Positions 26,275 through 36,202 of a stretch of 64,000 nucleotides of DNA are shown in pieces. The DNA is taken from NCBI RefSeq assembly GCF_009569385.1, contig NZ_WBOF01000001.1:4267501-4331500 (forward strand), given 5' to 3'. Under the pieces are notes generated by a model. That model was given only the letters and a program-made list of their open reading frames with translations. It was not told the origin of the DNA and made no database searches. Position 1 is the first letter of the stretch. Every line of letters begins with the position of its first letter. This DNA is from Streptomyces kaniharaensis. GTDB lineage: Bacteria > Actinomycetota > Actinomycetes > Streptomycetales > Streptomycetaceae. Made by a program: the position numbers and the translations under genes.

Positions 26275-26889
26275 ATGACGCCAGCCCGTGGAGACCATGA
26301 CGCCCGTCGCTCTGAGGTCTCCGAGGGGGTCTGGAGGGTGCTCTCCTCGCGCGGCTTCGAGGGGTTGACCCTGCGTGCGGTGGCCGCCGAACTGGGCGCT
26401 TCCACGGGTCTGTTGACGCACTACTTCCCCAACAAGCGGGCGCTGCTGGGCCATGCGCTGGAGGAGCTGGACCGGCGCTCCGGCTCCCGTCCCCGGCGCA
26501 CCGCCCCCGCCGACGGCAGCCCGCCGCCGCCCGCCGGGCTGGCCCGGCTGCGCGCGGCGCTGCTCGACGTCCTGCCGCTGGACGAGGCGGCCGTGGCCGG
26601 CAACCGGATCTGGGTCGGCTCCTGGGACGTCGCCCTCGCCGACCCCGAGCTCGCCGCCGCCCACGCGGGCCGGTACGGGCGCTCGCGCGAGGCGCTGGAG
26701 GGGCACGTCGCGGACGCGCAGCGGCTCGGCGAGCTGCCGGCCGGGGCGGACGCGGCCGCGCTCGCGGCGGCCGCGCAGGCCTTCGTGCTGGGGCTGGTGG
26801 TGCAGGCGCTGTTCGCGCCCGGGGAGTTCCCGCCGGAGCGGCAGACCGCGCTCCTGGACGGCTACCTGGCCGGGCTGGCCGCGGGCTGA
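26275..26889 (+). CDS. TetR family transcriptional regulator
   Basis: A 204-residue TetR protein. Its HTH is LTLRAVAAELGASTGLLTHYFPNKRALL near residues 28-55, of the BetI/PsrA-like subtype with THYFPNK. The C-terminal half (WVGSWDVALADPELAA) is typical of that subtype. The ATG at 26275 follows the palindromic operator at 26242. It is divergent from the GNAT gene. The ligand is unknown. Confidence 0.9.
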   Translation: MTPARGDHDARRSEVSEGVWRVLSSRGFEGLTLRAVAAELGASTGLLTHYFPNKRALLGHALEELDRRSGSRPRRTAPADGSPPPPAGLARLRAALLDVLPLDEAAVAGNRIWVGSWDVALADPELAAAHAGRYGRSREALEGHVADAQRLGELPAGADAAALAAAAQAFVLGLVVQALFAPGEFPPERQTALLDGYLAGLAAG

Positions 26890-27174
26890 CGGGCGAAGCC
26901 CAGGGGTCGGGCCCGGCGGTCGGGCCCCGGCGATCATGGCTCGGCACTTGAGGGGCCGCAGGAGGCTTCGAGGGGGATTCGCCCCGAATTCCGTCATTCG
27001 GCGGGCGTGGCGCGTTTGGTCCCGAACCGGCGCCGATTGGCTGTGTGGAGTTTTCGCCGGGGCCATGACACGCATTGTCACGAGTTATGCGCGGTGAGTG
27101 TGCGGGGATTTCCCGGGCCGCCGTGGGCACCGGCAATGCGTCCGTCGCGGCGTTGGCCGACGGGAAAAGGCAGG

Positions 27175-27250
27175 TGGCGCCCCCAGCAGGATTCGAACCT
27201 GCGACCTACCGCTTAGAAGGCGGGTGCTCTATCCGCTGAGCTATGGGGGC
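27175..27250 (-). tRNA. tRNA-Arg (anticodon UCU)
   Basis: On the minus strand the 76-base gene reads GCCCCCATAGCTCAGCGG at its 5' end, has an anticodon loop CTTCTAA giving UCU, and a GGTTCGAATCC T-loop. The acceptor stem GCCCCCA pairs with TGGGGGC. The CCA tail is encoded. UCU reads AGA/AGG, rare codons in a GC-rich actinomycete. Confidence 0.95.
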
Positions 27251-27884
27251 GGGACGGACGGCGCCCAGGTGGGCGTGACCGTTGCCGGGATCGGGCGACG
27301 AGCGCGTGGGGCGCCCGCGTCCGGCCCCGTACCTCGAGGGTCGGGGTGTGGGGGTTGGTGGGCCCTCGCCCTGTCGGGGACAGGATAAGGGTGTCCGTTC
27401 CTCGGTCGGGTTCGACAGCACCGTCGTTGGTGTGTCGGCCCCGAAGGGGCGGTCCGATAATCGCAGGTGAAGGCCGTGTGTGCAGCGGTCTGGCAGTGTT
27501 CCGCGCCGGACGTTGTGCAGTCGTTACGGGGCTGCCGCCCCACCCGTTATGGATTTGACACGGAGAAAGTACCGCCTCCGGCGCGGGTGGGGGCCGTATT
27601 CGGGTTCCTTCGGTCGGATGACGTGCGCGGACGGCGGCCGGACCGCGTTCCGGGGTGTACGGACCGCGGGCGGGAGCGGTTCGAATGTTGTCATGACCGC
27701 GAAGAAGTGGGCTGCGAGGGGGGTCGGAAGGCCGAAATTCACCCCTGCGAGTGACCGGGGTTTTCCACAAGGCCGAGTTGTCCACAGGATTTCGGAACGC
27801 GCTGGCGGGGATTTCCGGGGAAGCGCACTCTCGACTCACGCCGTCGATTCCGTACGGTGCATCGGCGAGAACGGAGAGTGCGCC
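27251..27884. other. Long intergenic region upstream of ssbB
   Basis: About 630 bases between the tRNA and the SSB gene. Overlapping open frames here have no ribosome-binding site or recognisable product. The only features I can support are the paired DnaA boxes near 27761-27786. TTGACA at 27555 has no matching -10. Confidence 0.6.
27761..27786 (+). promoter_or_regulatory. Two DnaA boxes upstream of ssbB
   Basis: TTTTCCACA (27761-27769) and TTGTCCACA (27778-27786) are in the same orientation, 17 bases start to start. TTGTCCACA is the preferred Streptomyces DnaA box. They end about 100 bases before the SSB start codon, suggesting DnaA-linked control of ssbB or a DnaA-titrating site. Confidence 0.6.
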
Positions 27885-28493
27885 ATGAGCGAGACTCAGG
27901 TGACGGTGATCGGCAATGTCGCGACGGAAGTGAGCTACGGCGAAACGGGCAGCGGGGTGCCGATGGCCACCTTTCGACTCGCCTCCACCGAGCGGCGGTA
28001 CGACCGACAGCGGGAGTGCTGGATGGACGGTGACACGCAGTGGCTGACGGTGACGGCCTGGCGGGCGCTGGCGGTGAATCTGATCGGCTCGCTCGCCAAG
28101 GGGGATCCGGTGGTGGTGAGCGGCCGGCTGCGGGTGCGGGAGTGGGTCGAGGGGGAGCTCAAGCGCACCCGGGTCGAGATCGACGCGCGATCGGTCGGGC
28201 ACGATCTCACCCGCGGGACCTCGGCGTTCCGCTGGGCGTCGGGGGTGCGGGGGCATCCGCCGGCCGCTGCCGGGGCGGCCGGCGGGGAGCTCGGCGGGCA
28301 GCCCGACGGCGAGGCGGTGCCGGGGTGGATCGCGGACGCCCTGGCGGCGCGCAAGGCGTCCGCGCTGGCCTCGGCGACGGCTGCGGGGGAGTCGGACGCG
28401 GAGTCGGCCGGGGTGGCGGCCGGGCCATGCAAAGATGGTGACGGAGTGTCTAATAAGGGAACTGAAGGTGAAGCGCAGATGGCGCCGACCTGA
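27885..28493 (+). CDS. ssbB: Single-stranded DNA-binding protein (SsbB-like)
   Basis: A 202-residue SSB. The OB fold fills residues 1-115 (TVIGNVATEVSY, ATFRLASTERR, WLTVTAWRALAVNLIGSLAKGDPVVVSGRLRV). The tail is Ala/Gly-rich and ends GTEGEAQMAPT, with no acidic DDDIPF tip for partner proteins. Streptomyces carry a second SSB, SsbB, that also lacks the tip and acts in chromosome segregation at sporulation; this gene fits that type. The start at 27885 has GGAGAG. It is preceded by two DnaA boxes. Confidence 0.9.
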   Translation: MSETQVTVIGNVATEVSYGETGSGVPMATFRLASTERRYDRQRECWMDGDTQWLTVTAWRALAVNLIGSLAKGDPVVVSGRLRVREWVEGELKRTRVEIDARSVGHDLTRGTSAFRWASGVRGHPPAAAGAAGGELGGQPDGEAVPGWIADALAARKASALASATAAGESDAESAGVAAGPCKDGDGVSNKGTEGEAQMAPT

Positions 28494-28802
28494 CGTTGGG
28501 TCGACCTTAACTGTCGACAAATATGTAGATCGAGGCGGTTGTTGCGCCCGCACGCACAATGCCTATCGGTTAACGGAAAGTTCCGGAGAGTTTCTGTTTG
28601 ATCGTCAGCTTGTGTGGAAATTGGGAGGATTGATAACGATACAGATACGGAATCGTCCTGATTTGGCATGGGGGTTTGCGGGCTCACGGGGCTCAATAGG
28701 ATCGATCTGGTTCACACCCCGCAGCGGCGCCACATGGGGCACGCGCGGCACGGAAAGTCGGCGGGCTGCCGATCGGCAAGGCCCGGCCCGGAGGGAAACC
28801 AG
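28494..28802. other. Intergenic promoter region of the thioester protein gene
   Basis: About 310 bases, less GC-rich than its surroundings, for example the stretch 28590-28650 with TTGTGT and GATAACGAT. It probably holds the promoter of the surface-protein gene, but no -35/-10 pair is convincing. I see no gene here. Confidence 0.5.
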
Positions 28803-30287
28803 ATGTTCCAGACGCAGGGGCGGAGTCTTCCCCGCATAGCCACTGTCATGCTCACGACCAGCCTCGCCCTGGGCGGGAGTCTGCTCGCGGCCGGTGCGGC
28901 GGCTGCGGCCGCACCGGGTGCCGGCGTGACCGCCGTCGTCGAGAACACCATGCTCGGCGAGAGGATCGACGTCGACGGCGGCACCGTCGAGGGCGGTCTG
29001 TTCACCCTCAAGACGTCCAACGGTGAACTCCAGACCTACTGCATCGACTTCGGCAACCCGGTGTACCTCGACAGCCAGGCGAAGTACCAGGAGTCGGACT
29101 GGAAGTCGAGCTCGCTCGGTCGCAAGGACAAGGCGCAGGACGCCTCCAAGATCCGCTGGATCCTGGAGAACTCCTACCCGCAGGTCACCGACCTGGAGAA
29201 GCTGTCCACGGACGCCGGCGTCACCGGCCAGCTGAGCAAGGAGGACGCCGCGGCCGGCACCCAGGCCGCGATCTGGAAGTTCTCGGACGGCAAGAACGCC
29301 ACCCCGCAGAGCCCCAAGGCCAAGCAGCTGCGCGACTACCTGATCGGCGACAAGAACAAGGGCATCGCCGCCGAGCCCAAGCCCTCGCTGACCCTCGCCC
29401 CGGAGTCCGTCTCCGGCAAGTCGGGCGCCAAGCTCGGCCCGTTCACGCTCAACTCCAGCGCCGGCCAGGTGAACCTGGCGGTGTCCGGTGCCGCCGCCGA
29501 CAAGGTCAAGGTGCTCGACAAGGACGGCAAGCAGGTCGGCGGCGCCCTGAACGGCCCGATCGCCAAGGACACCCAGCTCTTCCTGGACGTCCCGGCCGGC
29601 ACTCCGGACGGCGCGGCCACCCTGACCGCCTCGGCCGACACCGTCGTGCCCAGCGGCCGGGTCTTCCTCAGCGAGGGCTACACCCCCGAGCGGCACAGCC
29701 AGACCATGATCCTGGCCGGTTCCAGCAAGCTCAGCGTGAGCGCCACCGCCAAGGCCACCTGGAAGCAGGGCAAGGGCGCGCTGCTCGACAGCACCGCCCA
29801 GGTCGAGTGCGAGAACTCCGGCGTCCGCGTTACCGTCGCCAACGGCGGCGACGAGGCCGGCACCGTCACGGTGAAGCCGGGCAAGGACCTGACCGTCCAG
29901 CCGGGCAAGACCGAGAGCGTGGTCGTCCCGGTCACCAACAAGGCCGCCTACGACATCACCGTCACCGGCCCGAACGGCTACACCAACAACTTCAAGGGCA
30001 TCCTGGACTGCAAGGGCACCGGCACGCCGACCCCCGGCCCGTCCACCCCGACCACGAGCGCCACCCCGACCACCCCGGGCACCCCGTCGACCTCGGCCAG
30101 CACCCCCGCCGGTCACCCGACCCCGGCTCCCACCAGCACCGCCCCGGGTACCGGCGGTCTGGCCCAGACCGGTGCCAATGACTCCACCCCGCTGGTGGCG
30201 GGCGTCGCCGGCGCCCTGGTCGTCGCCGGTGGTGCCGCGGTCTTCTTCCTGCGTCGCCGCGGCCGCCACGGTGGCAACGCCGCCTGA
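28803..30287 (+). CDS. Cell-wall-anchored thioester-domain (TQXA) surface protein
   Basis: A 494-residue secreted protein. A signal peptide ends near residue 37. The thioester (TED/TQXA) domain follows: Cys80 in LQTYCIDF and Gln154 in GTQAAIW are the expected pair for an internal thioester bond. Next come beta-sandwich repeats and a Pro/Thr-rich stalk. The sortase signal LAQTG (453-457), a hydrophobic segment and an Arg tail complete the anchor. LAxTG is the class E sortase signal of actinomycetes. TED domains bind host or surface partners covalently in other Gram-positives; the target here is unknown. Confidence 0.9.
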   Translation: MFQTQGRSLPRIATVMLTTSLALGGSLLAAGAAAAAAPGAGVTAVVENTMLGERIDVDGGTVEGGLFTLKTSNGELQTYCIDFGNPVYLDSQAKYQESDWKSSSLGRKDKAQDASKIRWILENSYPQVTDLEKLSTDAGVTGQLSKEDAAAGTQAAIWKFSDGKNATPQSPKAKQLRDYLIGDKNKGIAAEPKPSLTLAPESVSGKSGAKLGPFTLNSSAGQVNLAVSGAAADKVKVLDKDGKQVGGALNGPIAKDTQLFLDVPAGTPDGAATLTASADTVVPSGRVFLSEGYTPERHSQTMILAGSSKLSVSATAKATWKQGKGALLDSTAQVECENSGVRVTVANGGDEAGTVTVKPGKDLTVQPGKTESVVVPVTNKAAYDITVTGPNGYTNNFKGILDCKGTGTPTPGPSTPTTSATPTTPGTPSTSASTPAGHPTPAPTSTAPGTGGLAQTGANDSTPLVAGVAGALVVAGGAAVFFLRRRGRHGGNAA

Positions 30288-30320
30288 ACCGGCAGCAGCC
30301 GCTGACCTGAAGCAGTAACC

Positions 30321-30359
30321 CGGCCCGGTTCCCCGCACCCGCTGCGGGGAGCCGGGCCG
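30321..30359 (+). terminator. Terminator of the thioester protein gene
   Basis: A 17-bp stem (CGGCCCGGTTCCCCGCA with its complement, one G-T pair) and a 5-base loop, 33 bases after the stop. Confidence 0.85.
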
Positions 30360-30490
30360 TCGGCCTTCCGGCGCCGCGTGCCGGATACCCCCGTGGGGGT
30401 CCAACCGGGCGATTCGGGGCTCCCGGCCGGGTGCGGCACAATGGAAGGCTGCAAGCCGAATTACTCCCGACGACGCCGGAGCGATCTCAC

Positions 30491-32155
<1,665 letters not shown>

Positions 32156-32171
32156 CACCCAGCTGTCACGA

Positions 32172-32211
32172 CGGCCCGGCAGAACGCCCTCCGGGGCGGC
32201 CTGCCGGGCCG
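32172..32211 (+). terminator. ettA terminator
   Basis: An 11-bp perfect stem CGGCCCGGCAG with its complement. The 18-base interior can itself fold partly. It starts 17 bases after the ettA stop. Confidence 0.7.
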
Positions 32212-32281
32212 CGGCCCACCGCCACCGCCCGGCGGCGGGCAACCCGGACACCCGGGTGACCGGATACCGAGGAGAACACCT

Positions 32282-32746
32282 GTGGCCCGCCACATCTACG
32301 CCTGCCCGCTTCGCTGGTCCGACATGGACGCCTTCGGGCACGTCAACAACGCGGTCTTCGTGCGCTACCTGGAGGAGGCCCGGATCGACTTCATGTTCAC
32401 CCGGGCCGCCGAGGCCGGCGCAGGGGAGTTCGCGGGCGGGTCGGTCGTGGCACGCCACGAGATCGACTACAAGCGGCCGTTGGTGCACCGGCCGGAGCCG
32501 GTCACCATCGAGACCTGGGTGACCAAGATCGGCGTCGCCTCGCTGACCGTGGCGTACGAGATCAAGGACACCGCCGAGGACGGCAGCGACCTCGTCTACG
32601 TCCGGGCGTCCACCGTGGTCGTCCCCTACGACCTGGCCGAGCAGCGCCCGCGCCGGATCTCCGGGGTGGAGCGGGAGTTCCTCGGCCGCTTCATGGACGA
32701 GCCCCTCCTGAACGCGAAGGGTGCGGCGGCCGTCACCGCCGTCTGA
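32282..32746 (+). CDS. Acyl-CoA thioesterase, 4HBT hotdog fold
   Basis: A 154-residue hotdog-fold protein with the 4-hydroxybenzoyl-CoA thioesterase signature RWSDMDAFGHVNNAVFVRYLEEARI; Asp15 is the usual catalytic or binding acid. It hydrolyses an acyl-CoA; the substrate is not predictable. GTG start with a GAGGAG site. The next gene follows after 47 bases on the same strand and may be cotranscribed. Confidence 0.92.
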   Translation: MARHIYACPLRWSDMDAFGHVNNAVFVRYLEEARIDFMFTRAAEAGAGEFAGGSVVARHEIDYKRPLVHRPEPVTIETWVTKIGVASLTVAYEIKDTAEDGSDLVYVRASTVVVPYDLAEQRPRRISGVEREFLGRFMDEPLLNAKGAAAVTAV

Positions 32747-32793
32747 GCGCCGAGACTCCCACCGATTCGAGTACCGATTCGAGCTGAACCACG

Positions 32794-33486
32794 TTGACCA
32801 CCACCGCCCGTCTCGCCCTGACCGACGCCGGCGAGGCCGCCGACCTCGCCGCCTTCCTGCTGCGCCTGCTGCGGTTCGACAAGGCGGCGGCGGTGCGGTG
32901 CCAGGCGGTGGCGCCGGTCGAGGGGAACGGCGTGCTGGCGGTCTTCGGGCGGCTGCCGCTGGGCGGTTCGGGCGCGCTGGCGATCCGCACCGCCCGGCTG
33001 ACCGGTCTCGGCGAGCCGGTCGACCGGACGGTCTCGGCGGGCCAGTTGCTGGACGGCGTGGACGGCGAGGCGGGCACCGTCACCCTGCCCGCGCAGGTGA
33101 CCGGCCCGGCCTGGGCCGGGCTGCTGCCGCCGCGCACCGGCTGGCGGCCGGTGGGGGAGCCGCCGGTGGCCGAGGTGTATCCCGAACTGATGGCGGGCGT
33201 GCGTGAGTTCCGCGAGCGCAGCGAGGCCATCCCGGAGCACCACCGCACCCGCGCGGTGCTGGACCGACTGGCCGACGAGATCTGGTCCCGTCCGGTGTCG
33301 GCGCTGCCCGACCTGCCGCTGCGGGCCGTGCACGCGGCCTACGTGATCGGCTTCCTGAAGCCCGGTGCCCCGTTGACCGTGCACCGGGCGGGCGGCTGGC
33401 TGCGGCTGAGCGCCCCGGCGGGCTCGGTGGCGGTCCGTACCGCGGCCGCCCCCGGCGCGGGGTTGGGGCTCAGCCCCGTCAGGTGA
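32794..33486 (+). CDS. Conserved hypothetical protein
   Basis: A 230-residue soluble protein I do not recognise. It has no signal peptide, membrane segment or Cys motif. It divides into a first half rich in short strands (RCQAVAPVEGNGVLAVFG, ALAIRTARL) and a second half with helices and the segment RAVHAAYVIGFLKPGAPLTVH. The start is a TTG at 32794; no better start exists in this frame. Cotranscription with the thioesterase is likely from spacing. It is probably real: it has strong actinobacterial codon bias and no overlap with other genes. Confidence 0.7.
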   Translation: MTTTARLALTDAGEAADLAAFLLRLLRFDKAAAVRCQAVAPVEGNGVLAVFGRLPLGGSGALAIRTARLTGLGEPVDRTVSAGQLLDGVDGEAGTVTLPAQVTGPAWAGLLPPRTGWRPVGEPPVAEVYPELMAGVREFRERSEAIPEHHRTRAVLDRLADEIWSRPVSALPDLPLRAVHAAYVIGFLKPGAPLTVHRAGGWLRLSAPAGSVAVRTAAAPGAGLGLSPVR

Positions 33487-33498
33487 GCCGGCCCGGAC

Positions 33499-33903
33499 CT
33501 AGCCCTCGGTGTTGATCATCGAGGCGGCGGCGTAGGTGAGGTAGTCCCACAGCTGCCGTTCGGCCTCGGCGGGCAGGGCGAGGTCGTCCACCGCGGCGCG
33601 CATGTGCGCGAGCCAGGCGTCGTGCGCCGCGCGGTCCACCTTGAACGGCACGTGCCGCATCCGCAGCCGCGGGTGGCCGCGGTGCTCGCTGTAGGTGCGC
33701 GGTCCGCCCCAGTACTGCATCAGGAACAGCGCCAGCCGCTCCTCGGCCGGGCCGAGGTCCTCCTCCGGGTACATCGGCCGCAGCAACTCGTCCTCGGCGA
33801 CGCCCTGGTAGAACCGGTGCACCAGCCGCCGGAAGGTCGGTTCGCCGCCGACCTGGTCGAAGAAGGTCTCCTCGCTGAGCGTGCCACGCCGGATCTCATT
33901 CAC
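33499..33903 (-). CDS. glbO: Truncated haemoglobin, group II (trHbO)
   Basis: A 134-residue globin of the 2/2 fold. FFDQVGGEPTFRRLVHRFYQGVAED is the N-terminal block, and RHVPFKVDRAAHDAWLAHMRAA contains the proximal His (His69-71 region, in RMRH) and the Trp of group II. It binds haem and probably handles O2, NO or peroxide. GTG start at 33903. It is convergent with the hypothetical gene that ends at 33486. Confidence 0.92.
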   Translation of the reverse strand: MNEIRRGTLSEETFFDQVGGEPTFRRLVHRFYQGVAEDELLRPMYPEEDLGPAEERLALFLMQYWGGPRTYSEHRGHPRLRMRHVPFKVDRAAHDAWLAHMRAAVDDLALPAEAERQLWDYLTYAAASMINTEG

Positions 33904-33988
33904 CCGACCATGGTCGCAGACGCCGGCGGGGCCGTACACCGGGACCAAAGGCGTACGACCCCGCGGGGCGGTTCATCGGGCGCGGTGG

Positions 33989-35134
33989 CTACGCGTCCTC
34001 CCACTTGAACAGCTTCCAGGCGATGCCGGTCAGCACGGCCGCGAAGAGCAGCAGGCCGCCCATGGTCGGCAGGGCGTCCATGACGCCGCCGCCGCGGGTC
34101 AGCACCGACTGCGAGGCCGTCACCAGGTGCTTCAGCGGCATGACCTCGGAGACGGTCTTCAGCCAGGCCGGCGCGTCGTCCAGCGGGAAGAACGAACCGG
34201 ACAGGAAGGACATCGGCAGCACGATGATCTGCGAGATGCCGTTGGCCGCCTCCTCGGTCTTGGCGACCGAACCGGCCAGCAGGCCGATCGACATGAAGGC
34301 GAGCGTCGCGCAGGCCACCAGCGGGATGATCAGCCACCAGTTGCCGGTGAGCTTGAGCCCGAAGAAGCTCGTGGCGACCACCAGGAACACGGTGGTCTGG
34401 AGGAACGCGGTCATCAGCGAGACCACGATCCGCGAGCAGATGACCGCACCCGCGCTCACCGGGGCGAGCCGCAGCCGGCGCAGCACCTTCGACTTGCGCC
34501 ACCCGACCAGGGTCAGCGAGGCGCCGAACACCGCGCCGGTGGCGATCGCCCAGCCGAGCAGGCCGGGGGTGAGGAACTGGATCGGCTTGAGCGACTTGTC
34601 CTCGACCTGCTGGGCGTCCAGCACGTAGGCCGGCGGCTGGCCGGTCGCCTTCTGGTTGGCGCTCTGGATCACCGAGTTGAGGATGCCCTGGACCGCGCCG
34701 GCGCGGACCGCGTCGGAGGCGCTGAAGCGCAGCTCGACCCTGCCGTCCGGGCCTTGCTCGATCATCGCGTCGAAGTCGCCCTTGCGGACCTTCTCCAGCG
34801 TGGCCGACTCGTCGTCGGTCCTGGTGATCGTGAGGACCGTGTCCAGCCCGGCCCGGTCGCCGCCCTGCATGGAGTCGAACAGCTTCACCGCGCCGACCTG
34901 CGCCACCTTGGCGTGCGGGCTGCCGGCGCCCTTCGTCACGGTGCCGAAGAACACCAGGAACACCAGCGGGAACAGCAGGATGAAGAAGGTCGCGGTGCGG
35001 TCGCGCTTCATCGACAGCAGCATCGCGCGGGACAGGCTCCAGAACGCGCTGACCCGCTCCCGCTCGGTGCCGGCGCCGGTCGAACCGCCGCGCGGGGCGG
35101 GGACCTTCGGCTCGGTGGAGGTGGTGGCGGTCAT
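33989..35134 (-). CDS. ABC-2 type transporter permease
   Basis: A 381-residue membrane subunit with one N-terminal membrane helix (TATFFILLFPLVFLVFFGTV), an external domain of about 150 residues and five C-terminal helices containing the ABC-2 motif ICSRIVVSLMTAFLQTT. It pairs with the ATPase encoded immediately upstream; the genes overlap by 4 bases (ATGA), so they are translationally coupled. Daunorubicin-type or lipid export is plausible, but the substrate is unknown. Confidence 0.92.
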   Translation of the reverse strand: MTATTSTEPKVPAPRGGSTGAGTERERVSAFWSLSRAMLLSMKRDRTATFFILLFPLVFLVFFGTVTKGAGSPHAKVAQVGAVKLFDSMQGGDRAGLDTVLTITRTDDESATLEKVRKGDFDAMIEQGPDGRVELRFSASDAVRAGAVQGILNSVIQSANQKATGQPPAYVLDAQQVEDKSLKPIQFLTPGLLGWAIATGAVFGASLTLVGWRKSKVLRRLRLAPVSAGAVICSRIVVSLMTAFLQTTVFLVVATSFFGLKLTGNWWLIIPLVACATLAFMSIGLLAGSVAKTEEAANGISQIIVLPMSFLSGSFFPLDDAPAWLKTVSEVMPLKHLVTASQSVLTRGGGVMDALPTMGGLLLFAAVLTGIAWKLFKWEDA

Positions 35135-36048
35135 GCGCGGTACTCCCGTCCGGTCAGCTGGAGGAAGACGTCCTCCAGGGTGGCGCCGCGCACCTCGAGG
35201 CCGCGCAGCGCGTTCTGCTCGGCCAGGACGCTCAGGACCGGGGCCGGGAGGCGGGTGGAGACGGAGAGCGAGACGGTGTCGTCCTCCAGCGTGGCGATCT
35301 CGGCGCCGGCCGCGGTGAGCAACTCGCGGGCCCGGTCGACCGACAGCTGGCCGGAGGCCACGCTGATCCGGACGGTGTCGTCGATCTCGCGGATCAGCGC
35401 CGCCGGGGCACCGGTGTGCAGGATCTTCCCGTGGTCCATGATCGAGACCCGGTCGCAGAGGACCTCGGCCTCGTCCAGGTAGTGGGTGGTCAGGACGACC
35501 GTGCGGCCCTCGGAGTTGATGTCCCGCAGGAGGTCCCAGAGGTTGCGGCGGGCCTGCGGGTCGAGGCCGGTGGTGGGCTCGTCCAGGAAGACGAGCTCCG
35601 GGTCGTGGGCCAGTGCGCAGGCGATCGACAGGCGCTGCGCCTGGCCGCCGGACATCTGGTCGGTCATCACGCCGGCCTTGTCGGACAGGCCCACCCGCTC
35701 CAGCATCGCATCGGCCCGCTTGGGGCCGACCCCGTAGAACGACGCGAAGGTGTGGATGGTCTCCCGGGCCGTCAGTTTCCGGAAGAACGCGGAGGCCTGG
35801 AACTGCACGCCGATGCGCGGCAGCAGTTTCGGATTGCGCGGCCAGGGCGCCATCCCGAGGAGCTCGACCCGGCCCTCGTCTGGCTTCCGGACCCCTTCCA
35901 GGATCTCCATGGTGGTGGTCTTCCCGGCGCCGTTGGGGCCCAGGATCCCGTAGAACTCGCCGGCCTCGACGGTGAGTGACACCCCGTCGACGGCCTGCAC
36001 ATCCCCGTACCGCTGACGGATGCCATCAGCGGATATAGCTGCAGTCAT
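35131..36048 (-). CDS. ABC transporter ATP-binding protein
   Basis: A 305-residue ATPase of the DrrA/CcmA class. Walker A is GPNGAGKTT (residues 38-46), the signature is MSGGQAQRLSIACAL, Walker B is LVFLDEPTTGLD, and the switch is VVLTTHYLDEAE. The C-terminal domain (about residues 215-305) carries the GLEVRGATLEDVFLQLTGRE tail of DrrA-type exporters. It energises the neighbouring permease. Confidence 0.95.
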   Translation of the reverse strand: MTAAISADGIRQRYGDVQAVDGVSLTVEAGEFYGILGPNGAGKTTTMEILEGVRKPDEGRVELLGMAPWPRNPKLLPRIGVQFQASAFFRKLTARETIHTFASFYGVGPKRADAMLERVGLSDKAGVMTDQMSGGQAQRLSIACALAHDPELVFLDEPTTGLDPQARRNLWDLLRDINSEGRTVVLTTHYLDEAEVLCDRVSIMDHGKILHTGAPAALIREIDDTVRISVASGQLSVDRARELLTAAGAEIATLEDDTVSLSVSTRLPAPVLSVLAEQNALRGLEVRGATLEDVFLQLTGREYRA

Positions 36049-36132
36049 GTGCCCTGAGCGTAGGGGTTGCGGGCGCGCTTGTGCACATCGGCGACGGGGA
36101 TTTGTGGAATTCCTGAGCGAGGGGGAACGAAG

Positions 36133-36166
36133 CGGGCCGGGCGGAAGTCGAATTCCGCCCGGCCCG
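36133..36166 (-). terminator. Terminator of the kinase/phosphatase/FHA gene cluster
   Basis: A perfect 14-bp stem (CGGGCCGGGCGGAA with its complement), loop GTCGAA, 36 bases past the FHA gene stop. It marks the end of the long minus-strand cluster that begins near 46.7 kb. Confidence 0.9.
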
Positions 36167-36202
36167 GCCGGAGTTGTCGCCGACGCGCCCTCGGACGCCC
36201 TT

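Noticed and set aside
33989..36048. ABC exporter as part of the kinase cluster
   Set aside because: A perfect terminator at 36133-36166 separates it from the FHA gene, and no functional link is visible.
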